From the NCBI RefSeq assembly GCF_023516595.1, contig NZ_JAMGBG010000032.1, forward strand, positions 118,238 through 182,237: a DNA stretch of 64,000 nt. Direction: 5' to 3'. The notes beneath the pieces were generated by a model. That model worked only from the letters and a program-made list of their open reading frames with translations, ran no database searches and was not told the DNA's origin. Origin of the DNA: Streptomyces neyagawaensis. Its GTDB lineage: Bacteria; Actinomycetota; Actinomycetes; Streptomycetales; Streptomycetaceae. The position numbers were made by a program, and so were the translations under genes. Below are positions 24,345 through 33,722 of the stretch, in pieces; positions within the stretch are counted from its first letter, which is position 1; every line of letters starts with the position of its first letter.

Positions 24345-25340
24345 TCAGCCGGTCTCGTCGCCGACGGTGAAGTGCAGGGTGTCCTTGAGGAAGGGGATCT
24401 CCAGCAGCGGCTTCGGCTGTGCCATCAGCGCGAGGAGCACGATGGCGGAGCCCAGCGCAATGTAGGTGACCATGTCGGTGAAGCGGGAGCGGACGGCGAG
24501 CATGCCGACGTCCGGGACCAGCCAGCGCAGCAGCGCCCCGGCGAGCAGCGCGGACCCGATCAGGATCGTGCCGAGCCGGAACGCGTCGAACGCGGTGAGC
24601 AGCAGGCCGAGGCCCACGGTGCAGAGCACGGCGAGGATCGGCCACTGCCGGGCGGGCGCGGGCGCGTTCCGGGGGGCGGCCCTGCCGCCGCCCTCGGGCC
24701 GGGCGGTGTCCCGGGTGAACATCGGGAAGCGCCGGGTGACCCGGACGGGCTTGCCGTCGGCGTCGGGCGCGCTGATGGGATCCCGCACCTCGATCTCGTC
24801 CGGCGTGCCACCCGTCACCGCCGCCCCCTGCTTCTCCGTCTCCCTCACGCGCCCCGACATCTCCACCCTCTCCGCCACACCCGACGCCACGGCCCGGCCC
24901 GATTCAGCGGACGCACCCGACGTCACGGCCTCGCCCGACTCCCCGGACGCACCCGAGGCCGCGGGCCTGCCCGACTCCGCGGGCGCGCCCGGGCGCTCAG
25001 ACCTACCCGTCCCTCGGGACGAGCCCGGCGTCTTGGTCGCGTCCGACTTCACCGACGCACTCCGCGACTCGCCTGATGCACCCGGCTCGACCGAGGCGCC
25101 CGCCCCGGCTGACGCACTCGACTTGGCCGACGCACTCGCATCGGCCCGCGCCTGCGGCCTACCCGGTGTCGCCGACCCGCCCGGCTTCCCCGACGTACCC
25201 GGTGCATCCGGCGTACCCGGCGTGCTCGACGCACCCGGTGTCCCCGACCCGGTCGGAGTCCGTGGCGTGCTCGGCTTCGCCGATGCCCGGGGCGTTCCCC
25301 GGACCTCGGCCTTTCCCGACGCCTTGTCGTCAGCCGGCAC
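24345..25340 (-). CDS. DUF3017 membrane protein with long low-complexity N-terminus
   Basis: The C-terminal 110 residues carry the DUF3017 domain, with three hydrophobic helices (PILAVLCTVGLGLLLTAF, LIGSALLAGALLRWL and YIALGSAIVLLALMAQ). The first 200 or so residues are almost entirely Ser, Gly, Ala, Pro, Thr and Glu in short repeats such as PGTPDAPGTSGKPG and ESGRAVASG. DUF3017 proteins are usually near 110-180 residues, so this N-terminal extension is exceptional. The ATG at 25340 overlaps the end of folD by 11 bp, so translation is coupled. The function of DUF3017 is unknown; the neighbour suggests nothing specific beyond co-expression with folate metabolism. Confidence 0.75.
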   Translation of the reverse strand: MPADDKASGKAEVRGTPRASAKPSTPRTPTGSGTPGASSTPGTPDAPGTSGKPGGSATPGRPQARADASASAKSSASAGAGASVEPGASGESRSASVKSDATKTPGSSRGTGRSERPGAPAESGRPAASGASGESGEAVTSGASAESGRAVASGVAERVEMSGRVRETEKQGAAVTGGTPDEIEVRDPISAPDADGKPVRVTRRFPMFTRDTARPEGGGRAAPRNAPAPARQWPILAVLCTVGLGLLLTAFDAFRLGTILIGSALLAGALLRWLVPDVGMLAVRSRFTDMVTYIALGSAIVLLALMAQPKPLLEIPFLKDTLHFTVGDETG

Positions 25341-26184
25341 TGCGCTCCGCCGCCTCGACCACGTTGACGAGCAGCTGGGCCCGGGTCATGGGGCCGACGC
25401 CGCCGGGGTTGGGGGAGATCCAGCCGGCGACCTCGGCGACACCGGGGTGCACATCGCCGACGATCTTGCCCTCGGCGGAGCGGGAGACACCGACGTCGAG
25501 AACGGCGGCGCCCGGCTTCACGTCCTCGGGGCGGACCAGGTGCGCGGAGCCGGCGGCGGCGACGATGATGTCGGCGCGCTTGAGGTGGGCGGCCAGATCA
25601 CGCGTACCGGTGTGGCACTGCGTGACCGTCGCGTTCTCGCTGCGCCGGGTCAGCAGCAGCGGCATCGGGCGACCGATGGTCACACCACGGCCGACGACCA
25701 CGACCTCGGCGCCCTTGATCTCCACGCCGTAGTGGCGGAGCAGGGTGAGGATGCCGTTCGGGGTGCAGGGCAGCGGGGCGGGCTCGTTCAGGACGAGGCG
25801 CCCGAGGTTCATCGGGTGGAGGCCGTCGGCGTCCTTGTCGGGGTCCATCAGTTCGAGGATGCGGTTCTCGTCGATGCCCCGGGGAAGGGGCAGCTGGACG
25901 ATGTAGCCGGTGCAGGCGGGGTCCTCGTTGAGCTCCCGCACCACCGCCTCGATCTCTTCCTGGGTGGCGGTCGCGGGCAGTTCGCGCTGGATGGAGGCGA
26001 TGCCGACCTGCGCGCAGTCGCGGTGCTTGCCGGCGACGTACTTCTGGCTGCCGGGGTCTTCCCCGACGAGGATCGTGCCGAGGCCGGGCGTGACGCCCTT
26101 CTCCTTCAGCGCCGCCACGCGGGCGGTCAGATCGGACTTGATCGCGGCTGCGGTGGCCTTGCCATCGAGAATCTGGGCGGTCAT
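25330..26184 (-). CDS. folD: Bifunctional methylenetetrahydrofolate dehydrogenase/methenyltetrahydrofolate cyclohydrolase
   Basis: FolD oxidises methylene-THF to methenyl-THF with NADP and hydrolyses it to formyl-THF, the one-carbon donor used by PurN and PurH encoded nearby. The 284-residue protein carries the signature YVAGKHRDCAQVGI with the catalytic Lys, the second signature VQLPLPRGIDENRIL, and the NADP-binding segment VVVGRGVTIGRPMPLLL. The length is normal. ATG 26184 is the start. The 3' end overlaps the DUF3017 gene. Confidence 0.95.
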   Translation of the reverse strand: MTAQILDGKATAAAIKSDLTARVAALKEKGVTPGLGTILVGEDPGSQKYVAGKHRDCAQVGIASIQRELPATATQEEIEAVVRELNEDPACTGYIVQLPLPRGIDENRILELMDPDKDADGLHPMNLGRLVLNEPAPLPCTPNGILTLLRHYGVEIKGAEVVVVGRGVTIGRPMPLLLTRRSENATVTQCHTGTRDLAAHLKRADIIVAAAGSAHLVRPEDVKPGAAVLDVGVSRSAEGKIVGDVHPGVAEVAGWISPNPGGVGPMTRAQLLVNVVEAAERSAG

Positions 26185-26692
26185 GGGCCCAATCTTCGCG
26201 GATGACGGGCTCCCGGTTCCAATCCGGCCGCCCCTCGGACACCCACGGCCGGTCCGCCGCCTGGTACGCCGCCGGTCCGTCGCCGTTCCGCCGCCTTGTC
26301 AGCCGCCGGTCCGTCGCCAGGTCAGCCGACTGATCGGATGATCGGTCGACCGCTCGATCAACTGATCGATCGGCCGACGAAGCGCAGGCGTTCGCAGAGG
26401 ATTCGCGGGGGGCGCGAGGGGGGTTCGCGGAGGGCCCGCACACGCTCCAGCGGAAGCCCTCGGCGAGGGCGTCCCGCCATGCCCCGACCGCCCCGCCACC
26501 CCCTGTCCGACAAGATCGGATGTGTTGCACTTGCACAACGTCCCCGGAATCCGGCTGGACATCCGAGCGGGCATATAAAACGATTGGGGCACAGTGCCGC
26601 GGGCACTGCCGGGGGGCGTGACCACAACAGAGCAGGGCATTCCTCCGACCCGTGCCGCGCGTCCCCGCACAAGGCAACGGAGGAGACCCGCC
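26185..26692. other. Gene-free divergent region with short repeats
   Basis: The first 200 bp contain direct repeats of CCGCCGGTCCGTCGCC and clustered GATCGG/CGATC units (26330-26375). A TATAAA at about 26574 could be part of a promoter for the rightward gene at 26693, but no convincing -35 box is visible. No gene seen. Confidence 0.45.
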
Positions 26693-27274
26693 ATGAGCTT
26701 CGGTGACCCGAACAACCCCTACGGCCAGCCCCAGCAGCAGCCGTCCCCGGGCTACGGCTACCCGCAGCAGAACCAGCCCCAGCAGCCCGGCTACGGCTAC
26801 CCGACCGCCCCGCCGGTCTCGCAGGGGTACGGCGGCGGGTACCCGGGCGGCGCGCCCACCACCATGCCCAGCACGGTCAGCGCGGCCCGTGTGATGCTCT
26901 GGGTCATCGCCGGTCTCCAGGTGATCGGCATACTGCTGTACGCGATCGGCGCGGTGGCCATCAGCGCGGCGAGCGACAGCGCCGAGGACCCGGCGCTGAA
27001 GGACGCGCTCGGTAACGTCCCGGTCGGCATGATGTGGGCGATCTCCGTGTTCGCCGTGGGCTGGCTCGTCTACGCGATCATGCTCGCGGTGAAGTTCAAG
27101 AGCGGCGGCAACGGCGTACGCGTCGCCGCGCTGGTCTTCGGCATCATCACCGCCGTCCTGAGCATCTACCCGTTCTTCCTGATCGGTCTGGTCCACCTGG
27201 TGCTGGGCATCCTGATAGCCGTCTTCGCCGGCAACGCCAACGGCAAGGCGTGGTTCAACCGCCCGCGCTACTGA
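26693..27274 (+). CDS. Pro/Gln/Gly-rich membrane protein
   Basis: The 193-residue product has an N-terminal Pro-Gln-Gly-Tyr-rich segment (about 1-60, with PQQQPSPGYGYPQQNQPQQP) and three or four membrane helices: MLWVIAGLQVIGILLYAIGAVAI, MMWAISVFAVGWLVYAIMLAV, and a bipartite FGIITAVLSIYPFFLIGLVHLVLGILIAVF. Proteins of this layout are common in Streptomyces and have no known function. The ATG at 26693 has GGAGGAGA at ideal spacing, and a strong hairpin terminator follows. Confidence 0.75.
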   Translation: MSFGDPNNPYGQPQQQPSPGYGYPQQNQPQQPGYGYPTAPPVSQGYGGGYPGGAPTTMPSTVSAARVMLWVIAGLQVIGILLYAIGAVAISAASDSAEDPALKDALGNVPVGMMWAISVFAVGWLVYAIMLAVKFKSGGNGVRVAALVFGIITAVLSIYPFFLIGLVHLVLGILIAVFAGNANGKAWFNRPRY

Positions 27275-27287
27275 GCCGCCGAGCCCA

Positions 27288-27325
27288 CGAAGGGCCGTAC
27301 CCCGTCCGAGGGGTACGGCCCTTCG
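27288..27325 (+). terminator. Strong hairpin terminator
   Basis: A perfect 16-bp stem (CGAAGGGCCGTACCCC and its complement) with a GTCCGA loop starts 14 bp after the stop of the membrane-protein gene. Confidence 0.85.
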
Positions 27326-27335
27326 GCGCTTCCGG

Positions 27336-27384
27336 AGACACGGGACACCGGAGACCGGAGACACCGGAGACACCGGAGACACCG
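27336..27384. repeat. Nine-base tandem repeat
   Basis: Five imperfect copies of GGAGACACC lie between the terminator and the convergent I36-like gene. Confidence 0.75.
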
Positions 27385-27413
27385 CCAGACGTACGGCTGC
27401 GGCTTCCCGGCGG

Positions 27414-27797
27414 TCAGAACGGGCAGGCCCCGTCGGTCGGGCGAGGTGAGAGTGAGCGCACCTGGTTCGGTCCCGTCCGGGTCTGGCCGGGGCGGAGCAC
27501 ATGGCTGGGAGTACCGGTCACGCAGTAGTCGACGGTCGTGCTGTTGGTGACCTCGCCGACCGCCACGGGAGAGGCGAAGAAGACGCTCGATCCCTGCGCC
27601 AGCCGGTAGGTGCGGCCCGCGCCGTTCGGCACCTCGGACATGCAGACGAACCCCCGGGGACAGGGCACGGCGGCCGTGCTCCCCGCGGCGGCGGTGTCGG
27701 TGGCGGTCGCCACGCCGGTCATCCCCGTACCGAGGACGACGGCGAGCACTCCGCCGACGGCCGCTGTCCGACGTATCCGGCCCGACCTGTTGCGCAT
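27414..27797 (-). CDS. Secreted peptidase inhibitor I36-like protein
   Basis: The 127-residue product has a signal peptide (MRNRSGRIRRTAAVGGVLAVVLG, cleaved near ATATDT) and a small Cys-containing domain: CPRGFVCMSEVPNGAGRTYRLAQGS, then VTNSTTVDYCV and a terminal GACPF. The spacing of Cys with the FVC and NGAG motifs fits the I36/beta-gamma-crystallin-like inhibitors secreted by Streptomyces, but the match is modest. The ATG at 27797 has AGGGGG upstream. Earlier in-frame Met codons lack this and have no signal peptide. Confidence 0.65.
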   Translation of the reverse strand: MRNRSGRIRRTAAVGGVLAVVLGTGMTGVATATDTAAAGSTAAVPCPRGFVCMSEVPNGAGRTYRLAQGSSVFFASPVAVGEVTNSTTVDYCVTGTPSHVLRPGQTRTGPNQVRSLSPRPTDGACPF

Positions 27798-27940
27798 GAG
27801 AAACCCCCTGAGACCCGTGCGAGTGGGCTGACCTCTCGAGCCTCGCAGCGGAACGGGCGCCTCTGTACCGGGGTATCGGCCATTCCTCATGCCCCGCCTC
27901 GTGCGCACCGGCGGCACCGGCCGCACCGGGACCAAGGACG

Positions 27941-28004
27941 GGCGGGGCCGAGAACGGGCGAGTCCGAGAACAGGCGGGTCCGAGAACAGGCGAGTCCGAG
28001 AACG
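27941..28004. repeat. Tandem repeat near the purH terminator
   Basis: Four imperfect copies of a 16-17-base unit around GTCCGAGAACAGGCG lie between the I36-like gene's upstream region and the purH terminator. Confidence 0.75.
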
Positions 28005-28008
28005 CGCG

Positions 28009-28037
28009 GGGGCGCGCCGCGTCGAGCGGCGCGCCCC
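28009..28037 (-). terminator. Terminator of the purN-purH operon
   Basis: GGGGCGCGCCGC and its perfect complement flank a GTCGA loop 46 bp past the purH stop. Confidence 0.75.
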
Positions 28038-28082
28038 TTCTGCTCCGCCGTCCGGCGGTCCGTGTCCGGGTCAGTGTCCGTG

Positions 28083-29666
28083 TCAGTGGAAGAAGTGCCG
28101 CGTCCCCGTGAAGTACATGGTGACGCCCGCCTTCTGCGCGGCCTCGACGACCAGTTCGTCGCGGACCGAGCCGCCGGGCTGCACGACGGCCTTGACGCCG
28201 GCCTCGGTGAGGATCTCCAGCCCGTCCGGGAACGGGAAGAAGGCGTCGGAGGCGGCGTACGAGCCCTGTGCCCGCTCGGCGCCGGCCCGCTCGACGGCGA
28301 GCTTCGCGGAGTCCACACGGTTGACCTGGCCCATGCCGACGCCGACCGAGGCGCCGTCCTTGGCGAGGAGGATCGCGTTGGACTTGACCGCGCGGCAGGC
28401 CCGCCACGCGAAGGCCAGCTCCGCCAGTTCCTCGGCGGAGAGGGCCTCGCCGGTCGCGAGCGTCCAGTTCGCCGGGTCGTCGCCGTCGGCCTGGAGCCGG
28501 TCCGTCACCTGGAGGAGGGCACCGCCGTCGATCGGCTTGACCTCGGCGGGGTGGGAGGGCGCGGCCGGGGCCTTCAGCACGCGGATGTTCTTCTTCTTGG
28601 CGAGGGCGTCGAGGGCGCCCTCCTCGTAGTCCGGCGCGACGATGACCTCGGTGAAGATCTCGGCGACCTGCTCGGCCATTTCCTTGCTCACCGGCCGGTT
28701 GACGGCGATGACGCCTCCGAACGCGGACAGCGGGTCGCAGGCGTGCGCCTTGCGGTGCGCCTCGGCGACGTCCGCGCCGATCGCGATGCCACAGGGGTTG
28801 GCGTGCTTGATGATCGCGACGCAGGGCTCGTCGTGGTCGTACGCGGCACGGCGGGCGGCGTCCGTGTCCGTGTAGTTGTTGTACGACATCTCCTTGCCGT
28901 GCAGCTGCTCGGCCTCGGCGAGACCGCTGCCGGTGCCGTCGACGTAGAGGGCCGCGGGCTGGTGCGGGTTCTCGCCGTAGCGCAGGGTGCTCTTGCGCTC
29001 CAGGGCCGCGGCGATGAACTCGGGGAACGGCGAGTCGTCGGCGGGCGCGTAGGCCGAGGCGAACCAGGAGGAGACGGCGATGTCGTACTCGGCGGTGTGG
29101 CGGAACGCCTCGGCGGCCAGCCGCTTGCGGGCGGCGAGGTCGAAGCCGCCGTCCTTGACGGCCGTCAGGACGTCCGCGTACCGGGCGGGGCTGGTGACCA
29201 CCGCGACCGACGGGTGGTTCTTGGCGGCCGCGCGCACCATCGACGGGCCGCCGATGTCGATCTGCTCCACGCACTCGTCCGGGGTGGCGCCGGAGGCGAC
29301 GGTCTCGCGGAACGGGTACAGGTTCACGACGACCAGGTCGAACGGCTCCACGCCCAGCTCGGCGAGCTGGCGCCGGTGGTCCTCCAGACGGAGGTCGGCG
29401 AGGATGCCCGCGTGCACCTTGGGGTGCAGCGTCTTGACGCGGCCGTCCAGGCACTCGGGGAAGCCGGTCAGCTCCTCGACCTTGGTGACGGGGACACCGG
29501 CGCCGGCGATGCGCCCGGCGGTCGACCCGGTGGAGACGAGCTCCACGCCCGCCTCGTGCAGGCCACGGGCGAGCTCCTCGAGCCCGGTCTTGTCGTAGAC
29601 GCTGACGAGCGCGCGACGGATGGCCCGCCTGCCGCTCTCGGCCGTGACAGTGCTGTCGGCGGTCAC
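28083..29666 (-). CDS. purH: Bifunctional AICAR transformylase/IMP cyclohydrolase
   Basis: PurH performs the last two steps of IMP synthesis. The 527-residue protein has the N-terminal IMP cyclohydrolase (MGS-like) domain, with RRALVSVYDKTGLEELARGLHEAG and the STGSTAGRIAGAG segment. The C-terminal transformylase domain includes LRYGENPHQPAALY, VAIIKHANPCGIAIG and DAFFPFPDGLEI. The GTG start at 29666 overlaps the purN stop by four bases, so the two are translationally coupled. FolD at 25-26 kb supplies the formyl-THF that both enzymes use. Confidence 0.95.
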   Translation of the reverse strand: MTADSTVTAESGRRAIRRALVSVYDKTGLEELARGLHEAGVELVSTGSTAGRIAGAGVPVTKVEELTGFPECLDGRVKTLHPKVHAGILADLRLEDHRRQLAELGVEPFDLVVVNLYPFRETVASGATPDECVEQIDIGGPSMVRAAAKNHPSVAVVTSPARYADVLTAVKDGGFDLAARKRLAAEAFRHTAEYDIAVSSWFASAYAPADDSPFPEFIAAALERKSTLRYGENPHQPAALYVDGTGSGLAEAEQLHGKEMSYNNYTDTDAARRAAYDHDEPCVAIIKHANPCGIAIGADVAEAHRKAHACDPLSAFGGVIAVNRPVSKEMAEQVAEIFTEVIVAPDYEEGALDALAKKKNIRVLKAPAAPSHPAEVKPIDGGALLQVTDRLQADGDDPANWTLATGEALSAEELAELAFAWRACRAVKSNAILLAKDGASVGVGMGQVNRVDSAKLAVERAGAERAQGSYAASDAFFPFPDGLEILTEAGVKAVVQPGGSVRDELVVEAAQKAGVTMYFTGTRHFFH

Positions 29667-30292
29667 TGGATAACTACCTTTCGTCCCTCAATGCGATAGC
29701 CGTTGCGGGCGAGCCGCCCCACGACATCGACGAGCAGCCTTCGCTCGACTTCCTTGATGCGCTCGTGCAGAGCGCTCTCGTCGTCCTCGTCCCGGACCTC
29801 CACCACGCCCTGGGCGATGATCGGTCCGGTGTCGACGCCGTCGTCGACGAAGTGGACGGTGCAACCGGTGACCCTGGCGCCGTACGCGAGCGCGTCACGC
29901 ACACCGTGGGCTCCGGGAAAACTGGGCAGGAGGGCGGGGTGCGTGTTCACGAACCGCCCGCCGAACCGGGCGAGGAACTCCTTGCCCACGATCTTCATGA
30001 ACCCTGCGGAGACGACCAGATCCGGCTCGTACGCGGCGACGGCCTCGGCGAGCGCCGCGTCCCACTCCTCACGGGTGCCGTGGTCCTTGACGCGGCAGAC
30101 GAACGTCGGCAGCCCGGCGCGCTCGGCCCGGGCGAGCCCTTCGATGCCGCCGCGGTCGGCCCCGACGGCCACGATCTCGGCGCCGTAGGCCTCGACGCCG
30201 GTCTCGGCGATGGCGTCGAGCAGCGCCTGGAGGTTGGTGCCGGATCCGGATACCAGCACGACGAGGCGCTTGGCCACGGGCTTGGCGGCCAC
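29663..30292 (-). CDS. purN: Phosphoribosylglycinamide formyltransferase
   Basis: PurN transfers a formyl group from 10-formyl-THF to GAR, the third step of purine synthesis. The 209-residue protein has the phosphate-binding LVSGSGTNLQALLD near the N-terminus and the active-site segment FVNTHPALLPSFPGAHGVRDAL with the catalytic Asn and His, plus VHFVDDGVDTGPII with the catalytic Asp. I start at the GTG at 30292 (AAAGG upstream); the open frame extends further but without family residues. It ends in a four-base overlap with purH. Confidence 0.92.
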   Translation of the reverse strand: MAAKPVAKRLVVLVSGSGTNLQALLDAIAETGVEAYGAEIVAVGADRGGIEGLARAERAGLPTFVCRVKDHGTREEWDAALAEAVAAYEPDLVVSAGFMKIVGKEFLARFGGRFVNTHPALLPSFPGAHGVRDALAYGARVTGCTVHFVDDGVDTGPIIAQGVVEVRDEDDESALHERIKEVERRLLVDVVGRLARNGYRIEGRKVVIQ

Positions 30293-30822
30293 GGTGGGAC
30301 CCTTTCTGCGGTTCTGGTCCCGTGCGGGTGCGCACGGGCTCCTGGGGGCCGCTCCACGGTCATGCGGAGCGATCCGGCCCGCCGGGACCGTACTTGTACA
30401 TTCATACGAATGCTTTACGTCCCCCCATACGGGGAAGTCTACGAACCGGCCGACCGGCAGCAACGATACCGGCACACCCGGCGGCCCCCGTGGGACGGGG
30501 GCGTGGCCGGAAGGTAGCGTCTGCGAGGAGCGGGCCCGGGAAGGCGGTCGGGAACGCGGCCGGTGCGCGGGGCGTTCACGAAGTGACAGCTCATGCCGTA
30601 CCAGCCGAGTCCACCGCCGGACCCGACACGCTCAGCACCGTGTTCAGCCGACGCCGCCGACGCCGCCGACATTGACCTGTTCACCGCTGGGTCCACCGCC
30701 GTATCACCGCCGAATCGACAACCGACGCGGCTGCCGATCCGACTGCCGCTCGACAGTCGATCCGCCAGCCGTACCGACAGCCGTACCGACAGCCGTATCA
30801 CCAAGGGGAAGACGCACTCCTG
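30293..30822. other. Gene-free divergent region upstream of purN
   Basis: I see no gene. A short palindrome CATTCATACGAATG lies at 30399-30412 near the likely purN promoter. To the right are triplet-like repeats (CGCCGACGC, 30645-30670) and CCGTACCGACAG repeats at 30770-30800 just before the next gene. Confidence 0.45.
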
Positions 30823-31704
30823 ATGCCGGACCGCAGCCTCCGCCTTCCTTCGCTCCTGCTGCGCGAGCGGAGCTCCTCTCCCACGCCTCCGCGCGAGAGC
30901 GAGGACGCCGCCGAGCGGCCCGGGCAGCCGGGGTCGTCTGGGTCCGGTGGTTCCTCCGGATCCGCGGGCTCCTCAGGTTCCTCCGGTTCCTCCGGTTCCT
31001 CCGGTTCCTCCGGTTCCTCCGAGGACAATCCGTTCGCGCCGCCTCCGGAGGGTGCGCCCGATCGGCCGTGGCAGCCTCGGCGGCCCGCGGGCGGCCAGGG
31101 TTCCGACGGCGGTCACGGCGGGGGTCACGGCGGGGGTGGTCACTCGCCGTGGGGCAGTCAGTGGAGCGACCGGCAGCCCGGCCGCTCCACCGGTGGGCAT
31201 TTCGGTGAACGTCCCGGTGGGCAGGGCCAGGGCGGTCCCGGTGGTCCCGGCGGTCCGGGTCAGGGCCAGGAGGGCGGTCCGGGCGCCGGAATGCGCTGGG
31301 ACCCGACGGACCCCGCCCAGCGTCGCGCGCGGTACGCGCTGCTCTCCGGGATGTGGGCCTTCTTCTTCGCCCTCTTCGCCTGGCCGTACGTGGCTCTGCT
31401 GCTCGGCTCGCTGGCCCTGTACTGGGCGATCAGCGCCTTGCGCGCCAAGCCGCGGACGCCGGACCCCGACGCTCCGGCCCGCCCCGAGGTGAGCGGCCGC
31501 CCCCAGCGGACGGCGGCCATCAGCGGCCTCGTGACGGCCTCCCTCGCCCTGACCGTCGTGATCGCCACGTTCACGACCCAGTTCGTGTACCGGGACTACT
31601 ACACCTGCGTGAACGACGCCCTCACCACAGCCTCCGAGAAGTCCTGCAAGGAGCTCCTCCCGGAGGGCCCGGTACGGGACATGCTGGGCAGCGCGCAGCA
31701 GTAG
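30823..31704 (+). CDS. Gly/Ser-rich cytoplasmic tail membrane protein
   Basis: The 293-residue product has an N-terminal half of low complexity: six to eight GSS units (about residues 38-65) and a Gly/His/Gln-rich block (about 90-155). Two membrane helices follow (YALLSGMWAFFFALFAWPYVALLLGSLALYWAISAL, which may be two close helices, and ISGLVTASLALTVVIATFTTQFV) and a short outer tail with two Cys (YTCVNDAL and SCKELL). It resembles actinobacterial DUF4190-like membrane proteins by layout only. It lies between purN and the DUF6350 gene, and its function is unknown. Confidence 0.65.
   Translation: MPDRSLRLPSLLLRERSSSPTPPRESEDAAERPGQPGSSGSGGSSGSAGSSGSSGSSGSSGSSGSSEDNPFAPPPEGAPDRPWQPRRPAGGQGSDGGHGGGHGGGGHSPWGSQWSDRQPGRSTGGHFGERPGGQGQGGPGGPGGPGQGQEGGPGAGMRWDPTDPAQRRARYALLSGMWAFFFALFAWPYVALLLGSLALYWAISALRAKPRTPDPDAPARPEVSGRPQRTAAISGLVTASLALTVVIATFTTQFVYRDYYTCVNDALTTASEKSCKELLPEGPVRDMLGSAQQ
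30970..31020. repeat. Nine-base tandem repeat encoding Gly-Ser-Ser
   Basis: Five to six copies of TCCTCCGGT in frame within the N-terminal coding region of the gene at 30823. Confidence 0.85.
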
Positions 31705-31742
31705 GCGGTGGACAGCGGGGCGAACGGCGGTGAGGGCGGGGA

Positions 31743-33545
31743 TCAGGAGGCTTGGTCGGGTGCCTTCGCCGTCGTCGGCTCGCCGGGGCCGAGAGGTCGG
31801 TCCGGGTGATCCGACACCTCGGTACGGTCCCCGGCACCCCCTTCGTGGAGGGGCCGGTCCGAAGCGCGGTCCGGGTGAGCCTCGGCCGTGGAGACCAGGG
31901 CGGCCAACGGCAGGTCCGCGAAGCGCTCCCGCGGTGCCGCCGCGTCCAACGCCGCCTCCAACTCCCGCGGAAACACGGCCGGCACCGCCGAACCCGGCCC
32001 CGCATCCACCACCCCTCGCTTCCGCTCCGCCCCGCCCGGCCTCCTCATCGACCGCGCCGCCTCCGCACGTACCTCCTTGCGCCGGAACAGACCACCTCTC
32101 CTTCCGGTCCTTCCGGTCCGCTCCGCCACGCGACCTTCCGCAGCGGGCCGCCGCACGGTCGTCATGACCGGGCCCGCATCCCCGTCCACGCCCGAGGGCT
32201 TCCCGTGTGCGCGGGCGCGCCACCCGCGTGACGAGAGGGCGACGGGCAGGGCGACGGTGGCCACCCAGGCGCCGGCCGCTCCGCCGGTCTGCCACCAGAG
32301 GGGGCCGACGTGGCTGAGCGCGGCCACTCCGAGGGGGCCGCTGGCGAGGACGGTCAGCAGGGCTACGGCAACGGCGCACAGGGCGGCGGCGACGAGGGCG
32401 GCAGCCGCGGTACGGCGCACGGACCACGGAGCGCCCCGTTCGGCCGCGGCTCGCGCCCCCGTGAACCACCCCACGGTCGCCCCGGCGGCCAGCGGCACCA
32501 CCCCCACCGCCCAGGTCAGCGCCGTACCGCCCGTCGGCACCGCCGCCAGCAACGGGAACGGCGGCAGCAGAGCGGTCGGCGCCGTCGCCGACAGGGGCGC
32601 CACGACGTACCCGGCGCCCAGGACGAACCCGGGGCCCAGCGCATAGGCCGCCGCCCACACCGCCGCGTTCGGCAGCAGGGCCGCACAGAGCATCAGTACG
32701 GCGAAACGACCCGACCAACCCTCCGTGAGCTGCGGGAACGACGCGCGGACCGCGTCACCGTGCCCCACCAGGGACACCGCGACGAGCAGCGCCCCGCCGC
32801 CGACCAGCGCCAGCGCCCCGGCTCCGGCGGCCCTCCCTGCGGCGGCCAGCACCTGCCGTCGGCCTTCCGTCTCCAGCGCGCCACCGAGGGGCGCGGGCAG
32901 GGGCAGCAGGGGGCGCCCGTGTGCCGCCCACACCCCTGTGCCCGCCGCGAGCGCCGCCAGCGCCGGTACGCACACCACCGCCCACCACCACGAGGGCCGC
33001 AGCGCACCACCCGACGCGTACAGCGTGACCACCCCGCCGACGGCCGTGTAGCCCGCGACGAGCCCGGCCCAGGTCGCACGCGCGGCGGCACCGACGCCGT
33101 CCCCCGCATGGTCGCGGGCGGAGCGGTGCAGCAGGACCAGCGGCAGGGCGAGCAGCAGGAGCGGGACGAGCCCGACGGGGGCGGGGTCGCCGGAGAGCGT
33201 GTCCGTCCGGATCAGTTCCACGCCGTGGGACAGCAGCCACAGGGCCGCCGCCACGTGCAGGGCCCCGCCGGGCCCGCTGTCCGGATACGGCGAGCTGATC
33301 CACAGCACCATCACCAGCGCCGCGAACGCCCCGAGGCCGAGCCCCGCCGCGAGGATTCCGCCCAGCATCCCGGTGACGAGTTCGGACGACCGGCGGCGGG
33401 TCCGGCCGAGCGACGGCGACAGCGCGGACAGCGGCGGCGGGCCGGCCGGGGAGGGCGGGGGCGGCGCCGACCGGCCGTGTGGGGAGGGGTGGTCCGAGGG
33501 GGTGGACGGGTCGTTCGGGTCGGTCACGTGCGTCACGTCCGCCAT
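31743..33545 (-). CDS. DUF6350 polytopic membrane protein (PerM-like)
   Basis: This 600-residue protein has a Pro/Ser-rich cytoplasmic start, about ten hydrophobic helices between residues 55 and 430 (for example MLGGILAAGLGLGAFAALVMVLW and VGLVPLLLLALPLVLLH), and a charged C-terminal tail of about 150 residues. The topology and the position between purNH and sucCD fit the actinobacterial DUF6350 family, whose mycobacterial member PerM is linked to cell division and persistence. That link is from memory of the family. The ATG at 33545 starts the frame; the gene diverges from the sigma-like gene at 33723. Confidence 0.75.
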   Translation of the reverse strand: MADVTHVTDPNDPSTPSDHPSPHGRSAPPPPSPAGPPPLSALSPSLGRTRRRSSELVTGMLGGILAAGLGLGAFAALVMVLWISSPYPDSGPGGALHVAAALWLLSHGVELIRTDTLSGDPAPVGLVPLLLLALPLVLLHRSARDHAGDGVGAAARATWAGLVAGYTAVGGVVTLYASGGALRPSWWWAVVCVPALAALAAGTGVWAAHGRPLLPLPAPLGGALETEGRRQVLAAAGRAAGAGALALVGGGALLVAVSLVGHGDAVRASFPQLTEGWSGRFAVLMLCAALLPNAAVWAAAYALGPGFVLGAGYVVAPLSATAPTALLPPFPLLAAVPTGGTALTWAVGVVPLAAGATVGWFTGARAAAERGAPWSVRRTAAAALVAAALCAVAVALLTVLASGPLGVAALSHVGPLWWQTGGAAGAWVATVALPVALSSRGWRARAHGKPSGVDGDAGPVMTTVRRPAAEGRVAERTGRTGRRGGLFRRKEVRAEAARSMRRPGGAERKRGVVDAGPGSAVPAVFPRELEAALDAAAPRERFADLPLAALVSTAEAHPDRASDRPLHEGGAGDRTEVSDHPDRPLGPGEPTTAKAPDQAS

Positions 33546-33722
33546 GCTCCCAACGACACGCGCTTTACCCGGGTAACAGGGGATTCGCGCACGTGTCGCC
33601 CACTATGTGCTTATGTGCTTGCTCGTACGCGGAACGGTTCTCCCTATGCAGCGGAGGCCAGGGAGGGCGAGGGCGGCCCGCCAGGGTTTCCGGCAGGGTT
33701 CCGCACCACGCGAGTGCCACCG

